Shown here piece by piece: positions 34,733 to 42,619 of a DNA stretch of 64,000 bases. A program made the translations under genes and the position numbers. Origin of the DNA: Natrinema salsiterrestre (GTDB taxonomy: Archaea > Halobacteriota > Halobacteria > Halobacteriales > Natrialbaceae); assembly GCF_029502005.1 (NCBI RefSeq), contig NZ_JAMQOT010000004.1:124001-188000 (forward strand), in the 5' to 3' direction. The notes beneath the pieces were generated by a model. That model searched no databases. It saw only the letters and a list, made by a program, of their open reading frames with translations, and was not told the DNA's origin. Each line of letters starts with the position of its first letter. Within the stretch, counting starts at the first letter, position 1.

Positions 34733-35341
34733 TCATACTGTCCGGCAGTCGGAGCAGACCAGTTGCCCGTTGGCGTCCCACAGCGAATCAGCGAGGGAAC
34801 CACAGGCTTCGCAGACGCCCTGGGTCGTGTACTCGTCGCCGCCGTTGGGGCGGACGCCGGTCTCGCCCTCGTCGTTCAGCGGAGCGGCTGCGGGGTCGGC
34901 GACCGCGCGGTCGCGGTCGATCGGCGGCTCGCTCGAGCGAGCGGGGGTCATCGTCGCCTGGAACGAGCCCGCAGCGGCGATGACGTCGCGCTGTGTGACC
35001 AGCCCGACGATCCCGGTCTCGTCTTCGACGACGACGTTGCGGATGTTCTGTCGGGCCATCGTGGTAGCGACGTCGGTGAGCGACCGGTCGGGACCCGCCG
35101 TGATAACCGGCGTCGTCATCACGTCGCCGACGGTCGTGTCGTCGGGATCGTGGCCGTCGGCGACGAGCCCGAGCACGTCCCACTCGGTCACGATGCCGAC
35201 CGGTTCCGCGCCCCGAACCACCAGCGCGCAGCTCGTTCGTTCTTCCCGCATGAGCCGGACGACACCGCGGAGCGAGTCCGATTCGCTGACGCCGACGTAG
35301 TCGGTCGTCAAGACGTCTCTGACTGATAGTTCCGATTCCAT
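34733..35341 (-). CDS. CBS-domain protein with C-terminal zinc ribbon
   Basis: A 202-residue protein. Two CBS motifs at about residues 8-62 (VLTTDYVGVSESDSLRGVVR) and 72-128 (VMTTPVITAGPDRSLTDVAT) form one Bateman module, which commonly binds adenine nucleotides. The C-terminus has CEACG and CSDC spaced as a zinc ribbon (about 173-199). Such proteins probably sense energy state and bind nucleic acid or a partner. It is transcribed on its own promoter upstream of pgk. Confidence 0.9.
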   Translation of the reverse strand: MESELSVRDVLTTDYVGVSESDSLRGVVRLMREERTSCALVVRGAEPVGIVTEWDVLGLVADGHDPDDTTVGDVMTTPVITAGPDRSLTDVATTMARQNIRNVVVEDETGIVGLVTQRDVIAAAGSFQATMTPARSSEPPIDRDRAVADPAAAPLNDEGETGVRPNGGDEYTTQGVCEACGSLADSLWDANGQLVCSDCRTV

Positions 35342-35425
35342 GTGTGAATGAATCCCACGAACAGGCTAAAAGCTACCTCCGTCACACTTAACCGAACCGG
35401 CGGCGAAGTCTACGAACTCCGGTGG

Positions 35426-36196
35426 TTAGGACGTTTCCCACTCGAGTTCGACCCGGGTGCCGTCCGCCCGGCAGGTCTCGAGGGCGTGTTTCGCCTCGAA
35501 GCCCGCCTCGTGGGCGCTGACTCCGCGGCCGACGCCGACCTGCATCTCCACGTCGACGGCCTCCGCGACGTGGGAGACCGCTTCCTCGTAATCGCCTTTC
35601 TCGAGGTCAGGACAGACGACGATGACGTTGTCGCCGCCGACGAAAAAGGAGAGGCTCTCGTGGGTGTACCGCATGTGTCGCATGAGTTCCGCGTAGCCCT
35701 GTTCGATCTCGATGAAGGTGTCGAACGCGTTGAGTTCGTCCGTGTAGTTGCCGGTCGCGTTGACCACGTCGAAGTGGGCGATCTGGACGTCGTCGTCGGT
35801 CCGGTGGGGGTCGTCGATGACACGGCCCTCGAGACACTCGCGGCGGTCCTTGTCCTGTGCGCTGCCGGCGTCCTGCAGTCGTTCGGTCGCGTCCGAGAGG
35901 GCGTGAACGGGGCTCGTGCCGGTCGCGACGCCGAGGCTGAGCGTCACGGGATAGCGGTTCCCGACCGACTCCTGGAGGAGGGCGTGGTCCTCGAGCGAGC
36001 AGCCGTTCGTGACCGCGATCATGTTGTCGAAGCGGGTGAAGAAGACGTACCCGCCGCGGTTGCCGACGAACTGCGAGATATCCGCGAACAGCCGGGACTG
36101 CATGGTCTGGAGGTCGGCCTCCCGCCGTGGCTCCGGCGTCACTGTCCACGGCCCGTAGTTGTCGATCTGAACGAGCGTAACCTGCGTGTTAGTCAC
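35426..36196 (-). CDS. GTP cyclohydrolase III (ArfA-type)
   Basis: A 256-residue enzyme that opens the imidazole ring of GTP to give the formylamino-pyrimidine intermediate, first step of archaeal riboflavin and F420 synthesis. The N-terminus VTLVQIDNYGPWTVTPEPRR, GGYVFFTRFDNMIAVTNG, the second repeat SFFVGGDNVIVV and GVGRGVSAHEAG are characteristic of the family and reflect its two nucleotidyl-cyclase-like halves. Start is GTG at 36196. The next enzyme of the path (ArfB) may be the creatininase-family protein at 15759-16529. Confidence 0.95.
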   Translation of the reverse strand: MTNTQVTLVQIDNYGPWTVTPEPRREADLQTMQSRLFADISQFVGNRGGYVFFTRFDNMIAVTNGCSLEDHALLQESVGNRYPVTLSLGVATGTSPVHALSDATERLQDAGSAQDKDRRECLEGRVIDDPHRTDDDVQIAHFDVVNATGNYTDELNAFDTFIEIEQGYAELMRHMRYTHESLSFFVGGDNVIVVCPDLEKGDYEEAVSHVAEAVDVEMQVGVGRGVSAHEAGFEAKHALETCRADGTRVELEWETS

Positions 36197-36271
36197 GGTG
36201 GCCGACTCTTTCGAACGCCGTCGTATAAGTGATACGTAATCCAGATTCGTGATGGGGCTGCAGAGCGGGGC

Positions 36272-36598
36272 TCAGGCGTGTTTCTTTTCGGGGTTTTTCC
36301 CCTTCGGGTGGTACAGCCAGAAGTCCCCCTCGCGCATCGCCGCGCCCACGGCCTTGTGCATGTCGAGCAGCGTCTCGAACTCCTCGGGTTCGACGTACTC
36401 GAAGATCTCGCTGAGCGGGACCACCGTCTTGTAATTGATCCGGATCGGGTAGTCGCCGTACTCCTCGACGAATTCGTCGCGAACCATCGGGAAGTCCTCC
36501 TCCTCGTCGACCTTGTCCGCGATGATCCGCATGTCGAACTTGCGCATTCCCTCGCTGCCCTCCTCGCCGTCGGGATCGACCGGCCAATCGGTACTCAT
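36272..36598 (-). CDS. DUF5785-family protein
   Basis: A 108-residue conserved haloarchaeal protein (MSTDWPVDPDGEEGSEGMRK start, then FPMVRDEFVEEYGDYPIR and MREGDFWLYHPKGKNPE). No function known. ATG at 36598 follows 56 bases after the convergent-side kinase stop; it lies 75 bases upstream of the GTP cyclohydrolase start on the same strand, so the two may share a transcript. Confidence 0.85.
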   Translation of the reverse strand: MSTDWPVDPDGEEGSEGMRKFDMRIIADKVDEEEDFPMVRDEFVEEYGDYPIRINYKTVVPLSEIFEYVEPEEFETLLDMHKAVGAAMREGDFWLYHPKGKNPEKKHA

Positions 36599-36654
36599 AC
36601 CCGAACGTGCGTAGGGGTCCCGCAAAAGGATTACTCCTCGCAGCCGTCGCCTCG

Positions 36655-38847
36655 TCACCGGTCGATGAGATCGATACCAGTGATATCGAACCGCGAACCG
36701 CCGCGTTCTCCCTCCCTGACGGTCACGGTCCACCCGTGTACGCCGGCGGTCTGCTCGACGATCGCGAGCCCGAGGCCGGTTCCGCCGCCGTCGCTCGAGT
36801 ACCCGCTCTCGAATACGTTCTCGCGTTCAGCGGGCGGGATACCGGGGCCGTCGTCCGCGACGAAAAAGCCATCGCCGTCCCCGTCGGTGCAGTCGCCGAC
36901 CGTGAGCGTGACCTCGGGGCCGCCGTGTTCGACGGCGTTGCGGATCAGGTTCTCGAGGAGTTGCGTCAGCCGAGCGCGATCGGCTCGAACGACGGCGTCC
37001 GTCTCGATTCGGAGCGTCGCGTCGGCCGTCTCGACGTGTCGCCAGCAGTCTTCCACGAGCGTCGCGAGCTCGATCGGTTCGGTCTCCGGGCTCGGATCGC
37101 GCTCCCGTGCGATCGCCAGGATGTTTTCGATCAGAACCGCCATTCGGTCGTGGGCCCAGGCGACGGCCTCGAGGTCCTCGCCGTCACAGTCGGGGTTCTC
37201 GCGGGCCTGCTCGAGTCGGCCCTGCGCGACGTTGAGCGGGTTCCGGAGGTCGTGGGAGACGATACTGGCGAAGCGGTCGAGTCGCTCGTTCTGTGCTTTC
37301 AGCTCGCGCTCGCGGGCCTTGCGCTCGGTGATGTCGCGCAGTACGCCGACGGTTCCCCGAAACCGTCCGTCGTCGTCGGGCGGAAGGATCGCGATGTGGT
37401 TCTCGATGGGAACCCGCGTCCCGTCGACCGTGATGATGTCCATCTCGAAGGAGGTGTGTTTGCGGTCGTCGTCTCTCAGCAGCGCGACGATTTCCGCCTC
37501 TCCCTCGGCGATATCGTCCGGGTCCATGATCCGCGAAACGTGTTCGCCGACCAGTTCCTCCGGGGCGTACCCCGTCGTCGTCACGTCGGCATTGATCGGC
37601 GGCACGACCCTGGTGAAGTAGCCCTCGGGGTCGAGACTGTACACCTCGTCCGGGATCGTGTCGAGGATCGTCTCGTACTGCTCGAGTTCGCGTTCGCGCC
37701 GCGTGCGCTCGGTGATGTCGCGAACGACGCCGGCGACGCCCCTGTAGCGGCCGTCCTCCAGCGGGAGCAACGAGACGTGATCCTCACAGCGGATCGACTC
37801 GCCGTCGCTCGTCTCGACGGTGATTTCGTAGGTCCCCTGGCACCCAGTGGTGTCCTCGGAGAGCAGCGAGCGGACGCAGTCTTCGCCCCGCTCGACGGAG
37901 GCCCCGTCGAGCAGGAACGACACGTGCTCCCCGACGAGCTCGCGTTTTTCGTAGCCGGTCATCTCGGCGTAGGCGTCGTTGACGAACTCGTATCGCCCGT
38001 CGGCATCGACCGTATAGACGGGGTCACCCAGCGCGTCGATGATCGTCTCGTAGCGCTCGAGGGTGCGTTCGCGCTCCTTGCGGTCCGTAATGTCCTGGAC
38101 CATGCAGATCATGTCGCCGTTGCCGGTCGTCGAGAGCGAGTGGGATTCGACGAACGTACTGCCGTCGGCTCGGAGACCCGTCGTCTCGCCGTGCCAGTCA
38201 CCCTCATCGATCACCGCCGGAATGATCTCCTCGTGGGCGGCCCGGACGTCTTCGGCGGGGTAGAGCAGCTCCCAGTGCTCGCCGATCATCTCGTCCGGGT
38301 CGTAGCCGTAGAGGTCGGCGTAGGCCCGATTCACGTACGCCAACCGTCCGTCGGCGTCGATCAGACTGATACCCTCCTGAGCGGTTTCGATGGCCTGTAC
38401 CTGACGATCCCGTCGCAGGTGGGCACGAGCCGTTTCGACGGCGTTGACAGTTCTGTCGACCAGCCTCGCGTACTGCTCGTCGCCCTCGCCTTTCGGCACG
38501 TAGTCCGTCGCACCGGCACCGATCGCCTCGCTCGCGAGGGACTCCGATCCCGAGCCGGTAAAGAAGACGAACGGGAGGTCCTCGTGGGACTCCCGGACGG
38601 TCGCCAGAAACGTCAGTCCGTCCGTGTCGGGGAGCGCGTACGCCGAGACGATGCAGTCGATCTCGGTCGTCTCGAGGCGCTCGAGCGCATCGCTCGCGGT
38701 GGTCGCACCCAGCGGTTCGATCGGGACGGTCGCTCGCTCGAGGAACTCGGCCACCGTCGCCGTACACTCGGGGTCGTCGTCCACGTGTAATACGCGGATC
38801 GGATCCATCGAGACGCTTCCCGGGAAGGGTTCGTCTCGGATGCTCAT
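36655..38847 (-). CDS. Receiver-PAS-PAS-PAS histidine kinase with degenerate receiver
   Basis: A 730-residue soluble sensor kinase. The receiver (about 17-135) has the acidic triad HVDDDPE and the Lys region DYVPKGEGD, but the phosphoacceptor Asp is replaced (IVSAYALPDTDG instead of SDYxMP), so it is probably not phosphorylated. Three PAS domains follow (about 145-265, 275-395, 405-520). The dimerisation helix has ASIVSHDLRNPLNVAQG, and the ATPase domain has NLIRNAVEHGG and GTGLGLAIVEQTAG. A TATA-like CTATATG about 28 bases upstream supports ATG at 38847. Confidence 0.92.
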   Translation of the reverse strand: MSIRDEPFPGSVSMDPIRVLHVDDDPECTATVAEFLERATVPIEPLGATTASDALERLETTEIDCIVSAYALPDTDGLTFLATVRESHEDLPFVFFTGSGSESLASEAIGAGATDYVPKGEGDEQYARLVDRTVNAVETARAHLRRDRQVQAIETAQEGISLIDADGRLAYVNRAYADLYGYDPDEMIGEHWELLYPAEDVRAAHEEIIPAVIDEGDWHGETTGLRADGSTFVESHSLSTTGNGDMICMVQDITDRKERERTLERYETIIDALGDPVYTVDADGRYEFVNDAYAEMTGYEKRELVGEHVSFLLDGASVERGEDCVRSLLSEDTTGCQGTYEITVETSDGESIRCEDHVSLLPLEDGRYRGVAGVVRDITERTRRERELEQYETILDTIPDEVYSLDPEGYFTRVVPPINADVTTTGYAPEELVGEHVSRIMDPDDIAEGEAEIVALLRDDDRKHTSFEMDIITVDGTRVPIENHIAILPPDDDGRFRGTVGVLRDITERKARERELKAQNERLDRFASIVSHDLRNPLNVAQGRLEQARENPDCDGEDLEAVAWAHDRMAVLIENILAIARERDPSPETEPIELATLVEDCWRHVETADATLRIETDAVVRADRARLTQLLENLIRNAVEHGGPEVTLTVGDCTDGDGDGFFVADDGPGIPPAERENVFESGYSSDGGGTGLGLAIVEQTAGVHGWTVTVREGERGGSRFDITGIDLIDR

Positions 38848-39060
38848 GGAGTCCCTCTCGGGACGACGGGCATATAGATTGGGGCCAACCCCACTCGAGT
38901 TCTCCGGATATGTGCCGTCTTCGGTCGATTTTTCTGAATTAGTATCGCAAAGGTAAGTCGTCGAATCGGAAAGGGTCGTACCGACGACAGCGTTTCGAGA
39001 TCTCGCGGTCGAGCGGGTACCCCCGAACCGCGTCGACGGGGGGCCAGGGTTTCGGTCCGG

Positions 39061-39333
39061 TTACTGCTCACCGGTCCCATCGCCGAGATCGATGTTGGTC
39101 TGGTCGGCGATGTCGGCCAGGATCGCACTGGCCCGATCGTCGTCGACGTCGTCGAGGAGACAGCCGATAAAGGAGGCGAGGAGTTCCGGTCGTATCCGAA
39201 GGTCGACGTAGCCTACTTCGCCGCCGGCGACGACGAAATCGACATCCCACTCGTTCGCTTCCGGATCGGTCATGCGGATATCCGCCCACTCGTCGGCCGG
39301 AGTCTCAGGGTCTGTGAAAATTTCGTTCGGCAT
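39061..39333 (-). CDS. Uncharacterised acidic protein (90 residues)
   Basis: A 90-residue protein rich in Asp and Glu, predicted mixed beta/alpha (EWDVDFVVAGGEVGYVDLRI then a helix ELLASFIGCLLDDVDDDRAS). No family recognised. Composition and codon use look like a real haloarchaeal gene. Confidence 0.6.
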   Translation of the reverse strand: MPNEIFTDPETPADEWADIRMTDPEANEWDVDFVVAGGEVGYVDLRIRPELLASFIGCLLDDVDDDRASAILADIADQTNIDLGDGTGEQ

Positions 39334-39590
39334 GAGTATACGTTACTGGCGGCCAGCGCGTATAACTGCTCCGTCGCGTCGCAGAAACTGAATCGGGGGA
39401 GAGACCGTCTCGAACCCGCACACAGCCGCACCGGTCACTCGGAGTCGCTCGGGAACGTCAATGGCTCGAGCAGTCGAGGGCAATCGGACTCGAGCCTCCG
39501 TCGAAAATCCCAATTTTCATCGGTAATTATAAGTTGGGACAGGTTGGAGATTAAATCGGAAGCGGACCTCACAGAGGGCTGCATCGAAAT
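39334..39590. other. Upstream region of the second leader RNA
   Basis: No gene seen. A TATA-like AATTATAAG at 39525-39533 lies 58-66 bases before the conserved RNA block, matching the spacing at the first copy. Confidence 0.45.
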
Positions 39591-39714
39591 GCCCCGGGTG
39601 CTGGAACCACCCGAGGCCTGCTTCCAAATCCCGAACAGGGATTGCAAGCATGATTCCATACATACTACCGGGATATAAACGTCCCGCACGACAACCGGCT
39701 CACCTGCCACAACC
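39591..39714 (+). ncRNA. Structured leader RNA, copy 2
   Basis: Counterpart of 2714-2838. Hairpin 1: CGGGTG (39595-39600) with CACCCG (39608-39613), loop of 7. Hairpin 2: TGCTT (39619-39623) with AAGCA (39646-39650), enclosing a second perfect stem AATCCC (39627-39632) with GGGATT (39638-39643). Hairpin 3: GGGAT (39670-39674) with GTCCC (39681-39685) around ATAAAC, extended by a C-G pair. Relative to copy 1 there are single-base insertions in the first two loops, which would break any reading frame but keep all stems. It ends about 45 bases before the zinc-ribbon gene. Confidence 0.6.
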
Positions 39715-39759
39715 GTTATTGGCTCCGTATTCGGGGCCTCGAGCGATGGGGAGGGTTCG

Positions 39760-39924
39760 ATGAAGGGCGACGTCGGCGCGAGTCCCGGGCGGGACTCTTC
39801 GCCGCTCCCCGACTGTCCCAGCTGCGGCGATCCCGTCAGCTTCGTCACCGTCACCGGTCCCCACACCGGCTCGGCCAGTCCCTGCGGCTGCTCCGTCCCG
39901 CCCGGCCTGCTCGAGCGAGACTAG
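39760..39924 (+). CDS. Small zinc-ribbon protein, 54 residues (copy 2)
   Basis: ATG at 39760 to TAG at 39924. CPSCGDPV at 19-26 and PCGCS at 41-45, with the shared spacer FVTVTGPHTGSAS. Length equals that of the copy at 2886-3050 and the region from the first Cys is closely similar, while the N-terminal 18 residues differ. An upstream minicistron ATG (39746-39763) ends in TGA overlapping this start codon, so translation might be coupled to it. Function unknown; a nucleic-acid or protein-binding zinc ribbon is likely. Confidence 0.65.
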   Translation: MKGDVGASPGRDSSPLPDCPSCGDPVSFVTVTGPHTGSASPCGCSVPPGLLERD

Positions 39925-40175
39925 ATCGGGGCTCACTCGAGTCCCCGACGATCAGCCGGCCGGTCGACGACCCCATTCGGGATCATCACACCACCGACTC
40001 CGTCGAGACCGTTCGTCGGCCGGTCGGCTCGGATGCGGGGCCGCTCGAGTCTGACTGTTCGCAGTAGAGTACGACTACCCACTCGAATTAGTTGGCAACG
40101 AAATCGCCGACCGAACGCTCGACTGCCGGCGACTGATGGGGTCGACTGCTGTCAGACGAGTACTCGACTAAAGGA

Positions 40176-40427
40176 CTATGCGTTGTGGTCGAGCCAGTCA
40201 CAAAACGCTTCGAAGTCCCGTGCACCTGCGCTGTCAGCGATATCACGGAGCGTTCCTGTTCGAAGTTCGTCGTGAAGCGGAACCGTTACCTGCCGACGAT
40301 CGTCTTCGTTCGTTGGGTGTTCGTAATACAGGTGGGCGTGGTCACCGGTCGTCCGACGCCATTCGAATCCACCAACGTTGACTAGCACTTTCACGACCTC
40401 TTTGCCGGAAAACGTGCGCCGCCCCAT
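40176..40427 (-). CDS. hicA: HicA-family toxin
   Basis: An 83-residue mRNA interferase-like protein with the dsRBD-like HicA fold. The start GRRTFSGKEVVKVLVNVGGF, the active-site region TTGDHAHLYYEHP with the catalytic His, and VTVPLHDELRTGTLRDIADS are characteristic. It follows hicB by 2 bases on the same strand. In this family the antitoxin HicB neutralises HicA; both together form a stress-linked type II module. Confidence 0.93.
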   Translation of the reverse strand: MGRRTFSGKEVVKVLVNVGGFEWRRTTGDHAHLYYEHPTNEDDRRQVTVPLHDELRTGTLRDIADSAGARDFEAFCDWLDHNA

Positions 40428-40429
40428 CC

Positions 40430-40699
40430 CTATTCGAGGACGTCTGGCGGGTCTCGATCACCAGTCGTGTTCTCCGCGGGATCGATACCCAGGTTACGGA
40501 GTTCTGCGTCGGTAGGTTCCCGACCAGTATCCCCGTTGTGCAATGCAACTGCTTCGTCGAGGTTGTCGAGTGCAGCGCCTCGAGAGTCGCCCTGTGTCGT
40601 GACGCCCGTTTCGACGTCGGTAGCGATCCACCAGTCCTCTTCCCGCCAGAGACGGATCTCTCCGTCGTGAACGCTCCCGTCACTCGTCGAACTGGCCAT
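40430..40699 (-). CDS. hicB: HicB-family antitoxin
   Basis: An 89-residue partner of HicA. The HicB partial RNase H-like fold is seen in IRLWREEDWWIATDVETGV and TTQGDSRGAALDNLDEAVAL. No separate DNA-binding domain is visible at the C-terminus, so autoregulation may need the complex or another factor. It is the first gene of the pair (antitoxin first). A TATA-like TTTATACG about 25 bases upstream of the ATG indicates a leaderless transcript. Confidence 0.92.
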   Translation of the reverse strand: MASSTSDGSVHDGEIRLWREEDWWIATDVETGVTTQGDSRGAALDNLDEAVALHNGDTGREPTDAELRNLGIDPAENTTGDRDPPDVLE

Positions 40700-40815
40700 T
40701 GTATTCGAACGTTGTCCGACGATTCGTATAAATATTCGGCTCAGCGACTGGAACGAGGAGACGTGCTTCTCGTCCCGGTTCTACAGTCGTTGGCTGAGAT
40801 ACTTCCGGAGCGTGC

Positions 40816-41991
40816 TCAGTCGTCGGCCGCTTCGGCGTCGGACGTCTCGCCCAGTACCTCCTCGCGGTGCTCGTCGAGCAGCGGCGCGCGGCCGCGGGGT
40901 TCGGGGTTCGTCTCGGTCATTTTGATCGGGGTGCCGGCGATCTCGACGTCCCTGTCCGCGCCGGGCTGTTCGACGGGAACGAGCATGTCTCGAGCGTGGA
41001 CGTGCGGATCGTCGAAGATCTCCTCGGTGTTCTGGACGGGTGCGGCGGGGACCCGACCCTCGAGCATGCCGACGAGTTCGTCGTTGGTCTGCTCGAGGGC
41101 CCAGTCGGCGAGCTCCTCGCGGAGGTCCTCGCGGTTCGCGAGTCGCTCCGGCGTGGTGGGATACTCTTCGGCGAGGTCCTCGCGGTCCATCACGTCGCAG
41201 AGCTCGGCCCAGTGGTTGTTGTTGAAGGCGGCGATGACGGCGTAGCCGTCGTCGGTCTCGAAGGCGTTGTAGGGAAACAGCGTGGGGTGGGAGTTGCCCC
41301 GACGGGTAGGGGCCTCGCCGGTGTAGGACTGCTGGTAGATGGCGCGTTCGGTGAAGCTGAGCATCGAGTCGTACATGCCGGTGTCGACGTACTGGCCCTC
41401 GCCGGTCTGTTCGCGGTGATTGACCGCCGCGAGGATGCCGATGCAGTTCAGCGTCGCGGTGAAGAGGTCCCCGACGCCGGGACCGGTCTTCGTCGGCGGG
41501 CCGTCGGGTTGCCCGGTGGTTTCCATGACGCCCCCGAGCGCCTGCGCGATGAGGTCGAAGGAGGGCTGGCCCTGTCGGTCGGTCTCGCCCGTTCGCGGGT
41601 CGCCGAAGCCGCGGATCGAGGAGTAGATGATATCCTCGTTGTACTCAGTCAGCGTCTCGTAGCCGAGATCGTACTTCTCCATCGTTCCCGACCGGTAGTT
41701 CTCGACGACGATGTCGGCCTCTTCGACGAGCGAGAGAAAGTCGGCGCGATCCTCGTCGTCGCCGAGGTTCAGTTCGATGCTCTTCTTCCCCCGGTTGACG
41801 CTCTGGAAGTAGCCGCCGTAGGCTTCGTCCTCGGGGTCGTCGACGAACGGCGGGTTCGACCGGATCATGTCGCCGCCCGGGCGCTCGATCTTGACCACGT
41901 CCGCGCCCATGTCCGCGAGCAACATCGTACAGTACGGCCCGGCGAGCACCTGGGTCAGATCCAGCACGCGAAGGTTCGAGAGTGCACCCAT
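40816..41991 (-). CDS. mct: Class III CoA-transferase, probable succinyl-CoA:mesaconate CoA-transferase
   Basis: A 391-residue enzyme. Signatures: LRVLDLTQVLAGPYCTMLLA, GADVVKIERPGGD, NRGKKSIELNL and the region FGDPRTG of the class III (CaiB/BaiF) family, with the catalytic Asp expected in YDSMLS. The gene is divergent from the methylaspartate cycle operon, and in haloarchaea with this cycle a CoA-transferase (Mct) moves CoA to mesaconate. Specificity is thus inferred from position. ATG at 41991 (MGALSNLRVLDLT) was chosen over an upstream in-frame start. Confidence 0.88.
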   Translation of the reverse strand: MGALSNLRVLDLTQVLAGPYCTMLLADMGADVVKIERPGGDMIRSNPPFVDDPEDEAYGGYFQSVNRGKKSIELNLGDDEDRADFLSLVEEADIVVENYRSGTMEKYDLGYETLTEYNEDIIYSSIRGFGDPRTGETDRQGQPSFDLIAQALGGVMETTGQPDGPPTKTGPGVGDLFTATLNCIGILAAVNHREQTGEGQYVDTGMYDSMLSFTERAIYQQSYTGEAPTRRGNSHPTLFPYNAFETDDGYAVIAAFNNNHWAELCDVMDREDLAEEYPTTPERLANREDLREELADWALEQTNDELVGMLEGRVPAAPVQNTEEIFDDPHVHARDMLVPVEQPGADRDVEIAGTPIKMTETNPEPRGRAPLLDEHREEVLGETSDAEAADD

Positions 41992-42075
41992 ATCTGTAGT
42001 CGTCCCTTCCGAAACCACTACCAAAACCCTTACCATCGATCATGTAGTTTGTCTCTTCGTACCAACGGTCGTGTG

Positions 42076-42107
42076 AACATCCAACATAGAGACGCTGTTA
42101 GGATGTT
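42076..42107. promoter_or_regulatory. Imperfect inverted repeat between mct and mamA
   Basis: AACATCC (42076-42082) is followed by AACA, 9 bases, TGTT, a single A, and GGATGTT (42101-42107), forming a nearly perfect palindrome of about 11-base arms. It is placed about 35 bases before the TATA box of mamA, a good position for an activator or repressor that controls both directions. Confidence 0.5.
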
Positions 42108-42137
42108 TAAGGAGTATTATCATGGAAGATCATTAGG

Positions 42138-42144
42138 TTTATAC
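42138..42144 (+). promoter_or_regulatory. TATA box of mamA
   Basis: TTTATAC lies about 30 bases before ATG 42171 but only about 15 before ATG 42156. Since transcription normally starts about 25 bases after the TATA centre, the later ATG is the likely start. Confidence 0.6.
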
Positions 42145-42170
42145 GGTGGTCCATCATGGTTTCGGATACG

Positions 42171-42611
42171 ATGTCCCAAACGGTCGTCCTCGGCGTGATC
42201 GGCTCCGATGCCCACGTCGTTGGCATCACAATCTTAGAGCAAGCCTTCAGTGCAGCCGGCTTCGATGTCGTGAACCTCGGCGTTCAGACCTCTCAGGAGG
42301 AGTTCGCCGACGCGGCGAAGACCCACGACGCGAACGCTGTACTGGTCTCCTCGCTCTACGGCCACGCCGAGCAGGACTGCCAGGGATTCCACAGCGTCCT
42401 CGAGGACGCGGGCGTCGACGCGGTCAGCTACATCGGCGGTAACCTCGCCGTCGGACAGGACGACTTCGAGCAGACCCGGAAGACGTTCCGGGAGCTCGGG
42501 TTCGACCGCGTGTTCGACTCCGAAACGGATCCCGAGGACGCGATCGCTGCGCTCCGCGAGGACCTCCAGATCTCGCCGACGGAGTCGGAGCGAGCGACTA
42601 TTACCTCCTAG
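42171..42611 (+). CDS. mamA: Glutamate mutase, small (B12-binding) subunit
   Basis: A 146-residue adenosylcobalamin-binding subunit that, with the large subunit, rearranges L-glutamate to (2S,3S)-3-methylaspartate, the entry to the methylaspartate cycle. The B12 motif DxHxxG is SDAHVVG (about 13-19), where the His replaces the cobalt lower ligand; later parts LVSSLYGHAE and YIGGNLAVG fit the family. First gene of a five-gene plus-strand cluster. Start chosen from the TATA position. Confidence 0.95.
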   Translation: MSQTVVLGVIGSDAHVVGITILEQAFSAAGFDVVNLGVQTSQEEFADAAKTHDANAVLVSSLYGHAEQDCQGFHSVLEDAGVDAVSYIGGNLAVGQDDFEQTRKTFRELGFDRVFDSETDPEDAIAALREDLQISPTESERATITS

Positions 42612-42619
42612 ATGTCTAG

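Noticed and set aside
39435-39866. Minus-strand open frame across the second leader with a DVYIP segment also seen opposite the first copy
   Set aside because: The similarity is limited to the best conserved RNA stem; outside it the frames diverge because of indels, so it looks like a shadow of the RNA.
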